Assembly: GCA_020638735.1 (NCBI GenBank) | Contig: JACKHZ010000008.1 | Location: forward strand, 186,001-250,000 | Direction: 5' to 3' | Source: Planctomycetota bacterium | Lineage (GTDB): Bacteria > Planctomycetota > UBA1135 > UBA2386 | Length of the DNA stretch: 64,000 nt | Shown: positions 61,167 to 64,000 of the stretch, in pieces | How positions within the stretch are numbered: position 1 is the first letter of the stretch | How the letters are laid out: every line of letters starts with the position of its first letter | Notes under the pieces: generated by a model | The model's database searches: none | The model's input: the letters and a program-made list of their open reading frames with translations, nothing else | What the model was told of the DNA's origin: nothing | Made by a program: the position numbers and the translations under genes

Positions 61167-63260
61167 TTACCGATGTTCTCTGCCCGGCGCGGCCCCCGCC
61201 GCGTCCGACCAGCCTGAGTTGCCAGGGGTTGCCGAACCGAGGCGGGTCTGACCACCCGCCCCATTCCGCGATTCCTGGTGCAGCTGCCACCGCTCCGCCA
61301 GCGTCTGGCAGCGGAGCAGCAGCCTTGCTGCCGGGGGCGCAGCATAGCTACCACCATAGAATTTCGCACTATCGTCTCGCTGCAGAACGCAGACGGCGAG
61401 CCAGCGCGGCTCGTCCGCCGGCAGGAAGCCGACGAAGCTCGCGTTGCGCACCTGCTTCAGCACGCCGCGCCCGACGCCGACGCGGCTCGCCGCAGTGCCG
61501 GTCTTGCCGCCGAGCAGGCCGTGCAGGTCGATGCCGGTCTCGGCGAGCATGTCGCGACGCAGCGGGCCGCCGGTGGCGTGCTCGATGTCGCTGACGACGT
61601 CGATCATCGCCGCCTTGACGTCGCGCAGCACCTCGTCGCGGAAGCGCGGGCCGGTGTCGCGGCGCGGCGGCACGGTGTGGAACTCGCCGTCGAGCTCCAG
61701 GCCGCGGCACAAGCGCAGCTCGGCGCCGAGGCCGCGGAACAGGCGCAGGTAGGCGCGCGCCACCTGCAGCGCCGTGACGTTGAGCTCGTAGCCGAAGCTG
61801 AACGAGATCGCGCTGTTGGCGCGGAACGACCGCAGCGGGATGCCGGGGTCGAACGAGCTCTTGTTGTGGCCGCCGCACGACTCGTACGGCAGGTGCAACC
61901 CGAGGGTCGCGCCGAAGCCGTAGCCCTTCATGTAGTCCTGCCACTGCTCGCGCTCGAGCTGCAGACCGACGAGCGCCGCGCCGATGTTCGAGCTGTTGAC
62001 GAGGATGCCGTGGGCGCTCAGGTCGGTGCAGTCGTGGTCGTCCTCGACCGCCTTGCGGCGCCCGAGGGGCAGGATCGTCCGGTCGTAGTCGACGCCATGC
62101 CGGAGATGCGACCGACAGTCGTAGACGTGATCCCAGTCGAGCGCGCCGACCTCCCGCGCGTAGGCGAGCACCAGCGGCTTGACGATCGAGCCGGGCTCGA
62201 ACAGGCTCTGGTACGGCGTGAACGCCGCGCCTTCGAGGTTCTTCTGGTCGCGGTGCCAGGACGCCGCGGCCAGCAGGTCGCCGGTGGCGATCTCCACCAG
62301 CACCAGCGCGCCCCACTTCGGCCGCCGCTCCTTGCCGTCCGCGGACTTGCCGGGCGCCTCGGCGACCGCCGTCAGCTCGCGCACCGCTGCGCGCTGCAGC
62401 TCGAGGTCGATCGTCGTGTGCAGCACCGCCGCGACCGGCGCGTCCTCGACCGGCGCGACGAAGTAGCGCCCACCCCTGCCGTCGCGCAGGAACCGCCGGA
62501 GACCGGGATCGTCGGGGTCCAGCGCGGCGAACGTCTCGAGGCCGCAGGCCCCCGAGATCCTGAGGTGCCTGCCGCCGTCCTCGTCGGGGACCCACTCGCT
62601 CTTCTGGTGCCCGACCAGCCCATGCGTCAGCTCGCGGTCCGGATAGACGCGCTGGTAGGTCTGGATGAAGTCGAGCGACACCGTCGGGTAGCCGCTCCGC
62701 ATCAGCCGCTTCAACGCCTCGATCACCGCCAGCCGATCGACGCCGCTCGCCAGCAGCACGTCGACGACGCCAGGGTGCTTCTCGGGGAACGCGCCCGTCG
62801 CCGGCAGCGCCGCGACCTTCCAGTCGCGGTCGAACTCCTTGGTCAACCGCGCCAGCGCCTTCTCGCGCACGCCCGGCCGATCCTCGATCTCCGGGTCGGC
62901 CACCAGCGCCAGCGTCAGGTCCTCGGCGAGCTTCCTGCGCCAGGCGGCGAAGGGAGCCACGTCCTTGAGCATCTCCGGCGGCACCCCGGCGCGCACCCGG
63001 ACGTCGTAGGTCGCGCAGTCCGCGGCCAGCGTGTGGCCGTGACGGTCGACGATCGACCCCCGCGGCGCCGGGATGCGCTCGGCGCGCCAACCCTGGTGAT
63101 CGGCGGTGCTCGCCACCAGCGGCAGCGGGTCGCGCCCCGCGCGCTCGAGCTTGCCGGCCTGCGCCACCTGCAGCCACCCCAGCCAACCGGCCAGGAAGAC
63201 CGGCACCGCGCCCAGCGCGCCGAACGCGACGCGCAGCCGCAGCAGCTCACCGGGCGTCAC
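61167..63260 (-). CDS. ftsI: Septal transpeptidase FtsI (class B PBP)
   Basis: A 697-aa class B penicillin-binding protein that cross-links peptidoglycan. The start is GTG, overlapping the ftsL stop (GTGA). Residues ~12-33 form the membrane anchor, followed by the dimerisation domain (IPAPRGSIVDRHGHTLA). Active-site motifs: SxxK as SIVK (~357), SxN as SSN (~421) and KTG in GGKTGTA (~584). It is longer than E. coli FtsI (588 aa), with extra sequence between anchor and catalytic domain and a ~40-aa Gly/Ser-rich tail. Confidence 0.93.
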   Translation of the reverse strand: MTPGELLRLRVAFGALGAVPVFLAGWLGWLQVAQAGKLERAGRDPLPLVASTADHQGWRAERIPAPRGSIVDRHGHTLAADCATYDVRVRAGVPPEMLKDVAPFAAWRRKLAEDLTLALVADPEIEDRPGVREKALARLTKEFDRDWKVAALPATGAFPEKHPGVVDVLLASGVDRLAVIEALKRLMRSGYPTVSLDFIQTYQRVYPDRELTHGLVGHQKSEWVPDEDGGRHLRISGACGLETFAALDPDDPGLRRFLRDGRGGRYFVAPVEDAPVAAVLHTTIDLELQRAAVRELTAVAEAPGKSADGKERRPKWGALVLVEIATGDLLAAASWHRDQKNLEGAAFTPYQSLFEPGSIVKPLVLAYAREVGALDWDHVYDCRSHLRHGVDYDRTILPLGRRKAVEDDHDCTDLSAHGILVNSSNIGAALVGLQLEREQWQDYMKGYGFGATLGLHLPYESCGGHNKSSFDPGIPLRSFRANSAISFSFGYELNVTALQVARAYLRLFRGLGAELRLCRGLELDGEFHTVPPRRDTGPRFRDEVLRDVKAAMIDVVSDIEHATGGPLRRDMLAETGIDLHGLLGGKTGTAASRVGVGRGVLKQVRNASFVGFLPADEPRWLAVCVLQRDDSAKFYGGSYAAPPAARLLLRCQTLAERWQLHQESRNGAGGQTRLGSATPGNSGWSDAAGAAPGREHR

Positions 63261-63511
63261 TGCTCGCCCCCGGCACGGCGTTGGGCCTCGCGCTGGAGCC
63301 AACGCCACTGCAGCTCGGCGAGGTGCTGCGGGGTCGCCGAATCGAGCCGCTTCATCGACAGTCGCGTCAGCTCGACCTTGCGGTCCTGCAGGGCGCGCAC
63401 GACGCCCTCGACGCGCTTGCGCGCGCGCACGTTGTCGGCGCGCAGCGCCGCGGTCGCCAGCGTCAACGCCACCATCAGGGCGAACAGCAATCCCGCGATT
63501 GCCCACCTCAT
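63257..63511 (-). CDS. ftsL: Cell division protein FtsL-like
   Basis: An 84-aa bitopic protein: a membrane helix at residues 4-23 (AIAGLLFALMVALTLATAAL) and then a basic coiled-coil-like region (KRVEGVVRALQDRKVELTRL). Sequence identity with known FtsL is low, as usual; position between rsmH and ftsI, size and topology support the call. Overlaps rsmH (ATGA) and ftsI (GTGA). Its usual partner FtsQ is not in the cluster. Confidence 0.75.
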   Translation of the reverse strand: MRWAIAGLLFALMVALTLATAALRADNVRARKRVEGVVRALQDRKVELTRLSMKRLDSATPQHLAELQWRWLQREAQRRAGGEQ

Positions 63512-64000
63512 GCCGCCACCTCCGCCTTGATCGCGCAGCGCAGCTTGGCGCTGCGCGCGCGCGGGTTGCGACGGATCTCGACCGGCGTCGCGACGATCGG
63601 CTTCTTGGTCACGACGCGACCGTGCTGGCGCAGGAAGTGCTTGACCACGCGGTCCTCGATGGAGTGGAACGAGATCACCGCCAGGCGGCCACCCGGCGCG
63701 AGACAGTCGAACGCCGCCTGCAGGCCGCGCTCGAGCTCGCCCAGCTCGTCGTTCACCGCCATGCGGATCGCCTGGAAGGTGCGCGTCGCCGGGTGGATGC
63801 GGCCGTGCCGGGCCGCCGGCGGCAACGCCTGCACGACGAGGTCGGCGAGCTGGCCGGTGCGCACGATCGGCGCGCGACGGCGCGCTTCGACGATGCGGCG
63901 GGCGATGCGGCGGCTGTGGCGCTCCTCGCCGAGCTGGTAGATCGTGTCGGCGAGCTCCCGCTCTCCGACCGTCGCGAGCCAATCGGCCGCGCTCTCCGGC
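63508..64000 (-). CDS. rsmH: 16S rRNA (cytosine-1402-N4)-methyltransferase RsmH, C-terminal part
   Basis: The last 163 codons of RsmH (MraW), which methylates C1402 in the P-site region of 16S rRNA; the N-terminus with the SAM-binding site lies outside the window. RRIVEARRRAPIVRTGQLAD, RIHPATRTFQAIRMAVNDEL and APGGRLAVISFHSIEDRVVK are characteristic. It is the first gene of the wall/division cluster within the window and is coupled to ftsL by ATGA. Confidence 0.95.
   Translation of the reverse strand, partial: PESAADWLATVGERELADTIYQLGEERHSRRIARRIVEARRRAPIVRTGQLADLVVQALPPAARHGRIHPATRTFQAIRMAVNDELGELERGLQAAFDCLAPGGRLAVISFHSIEDRVVKHFLRQHGRVVTKKPIVATPVEIRRNPRARSAKLRCAIKAEVAA

Overview
The window is high-GC bacterial chromosome, densely coded, with no insertion sequence, phage gene or CRISPR array. 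It most resembles a deep-branching member of the Planctomycetota. This is inferred from four things seen together: a secreted protein built of ELWxTDGTxxGT repeats with a Cys-rich C-terminal domain; an ECF sigma factor fused through a membrane helix to a large carboxypeptidase-regulatory-like ectodomain; a cell-wall cluster that lacks murD, ddl, ftsQ, ftsA and ftsZ; and an S10 ribosomal cluster with missing members. Taxonomy was not tested by any search. Some genes have a clear Shine-Dalgarno (SD) sequence, others have none, and TTG and GTG starts are common.

Left part (1-17.7 kb), mostly plus strand: the 3' end of a prolyl oligopeptidase gene, overlapped by a small Dabb-domain lipoprotein; a 995-aa repeat protein and a 784-aa secreted protein; a tRNA-Ser(CGA) and tadA on the minus strand; an argF'-like carbamoyltransferase; a membrane protein with a spermidine-synthase-like domain; an extended SDR divergent from a serine-palmitoyltransferase-like enzyme (a possible sphingolipid locus); and dnaE.

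Middle part (17.8-37.3 kb), minus strand: the S10-spc-alpha ribosomal supercluster from rpsJ to rplQ, including secY, adk, infA, rpmJ and rpoA. A good -35/-10 promoter lies before rpsJ. rplC and rpmD are missing from their usual places. Upstream are a divergent EF-G paralogue, a PilT-type ATPase and the rplU-rpmA-obg operon with its own TTGACA promoter.

Right part (37.4-64 kb): the plus-strand sigma-ectodomain fusion, then minus-strand genes: a lipoprotein, an RNase E/G whose S1 domain is split by about 300 low-complexity residues, a type IV pilus assembly cluster (pilM, pilN, a pilO-pilP-like fusion, pilQ), ptsH-ptsN-hpf, and the wall/division cluster rsmH-ftsL-ftsI-murE-murF-mraY-ftsW-lysM gene-murG-murC-murB. 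Most genes of the last cluster overlap stop-to-start (ATGA, GTGA, TGATG, TTGA), which indicates a translationally coupled operon read from the right edge leftward.
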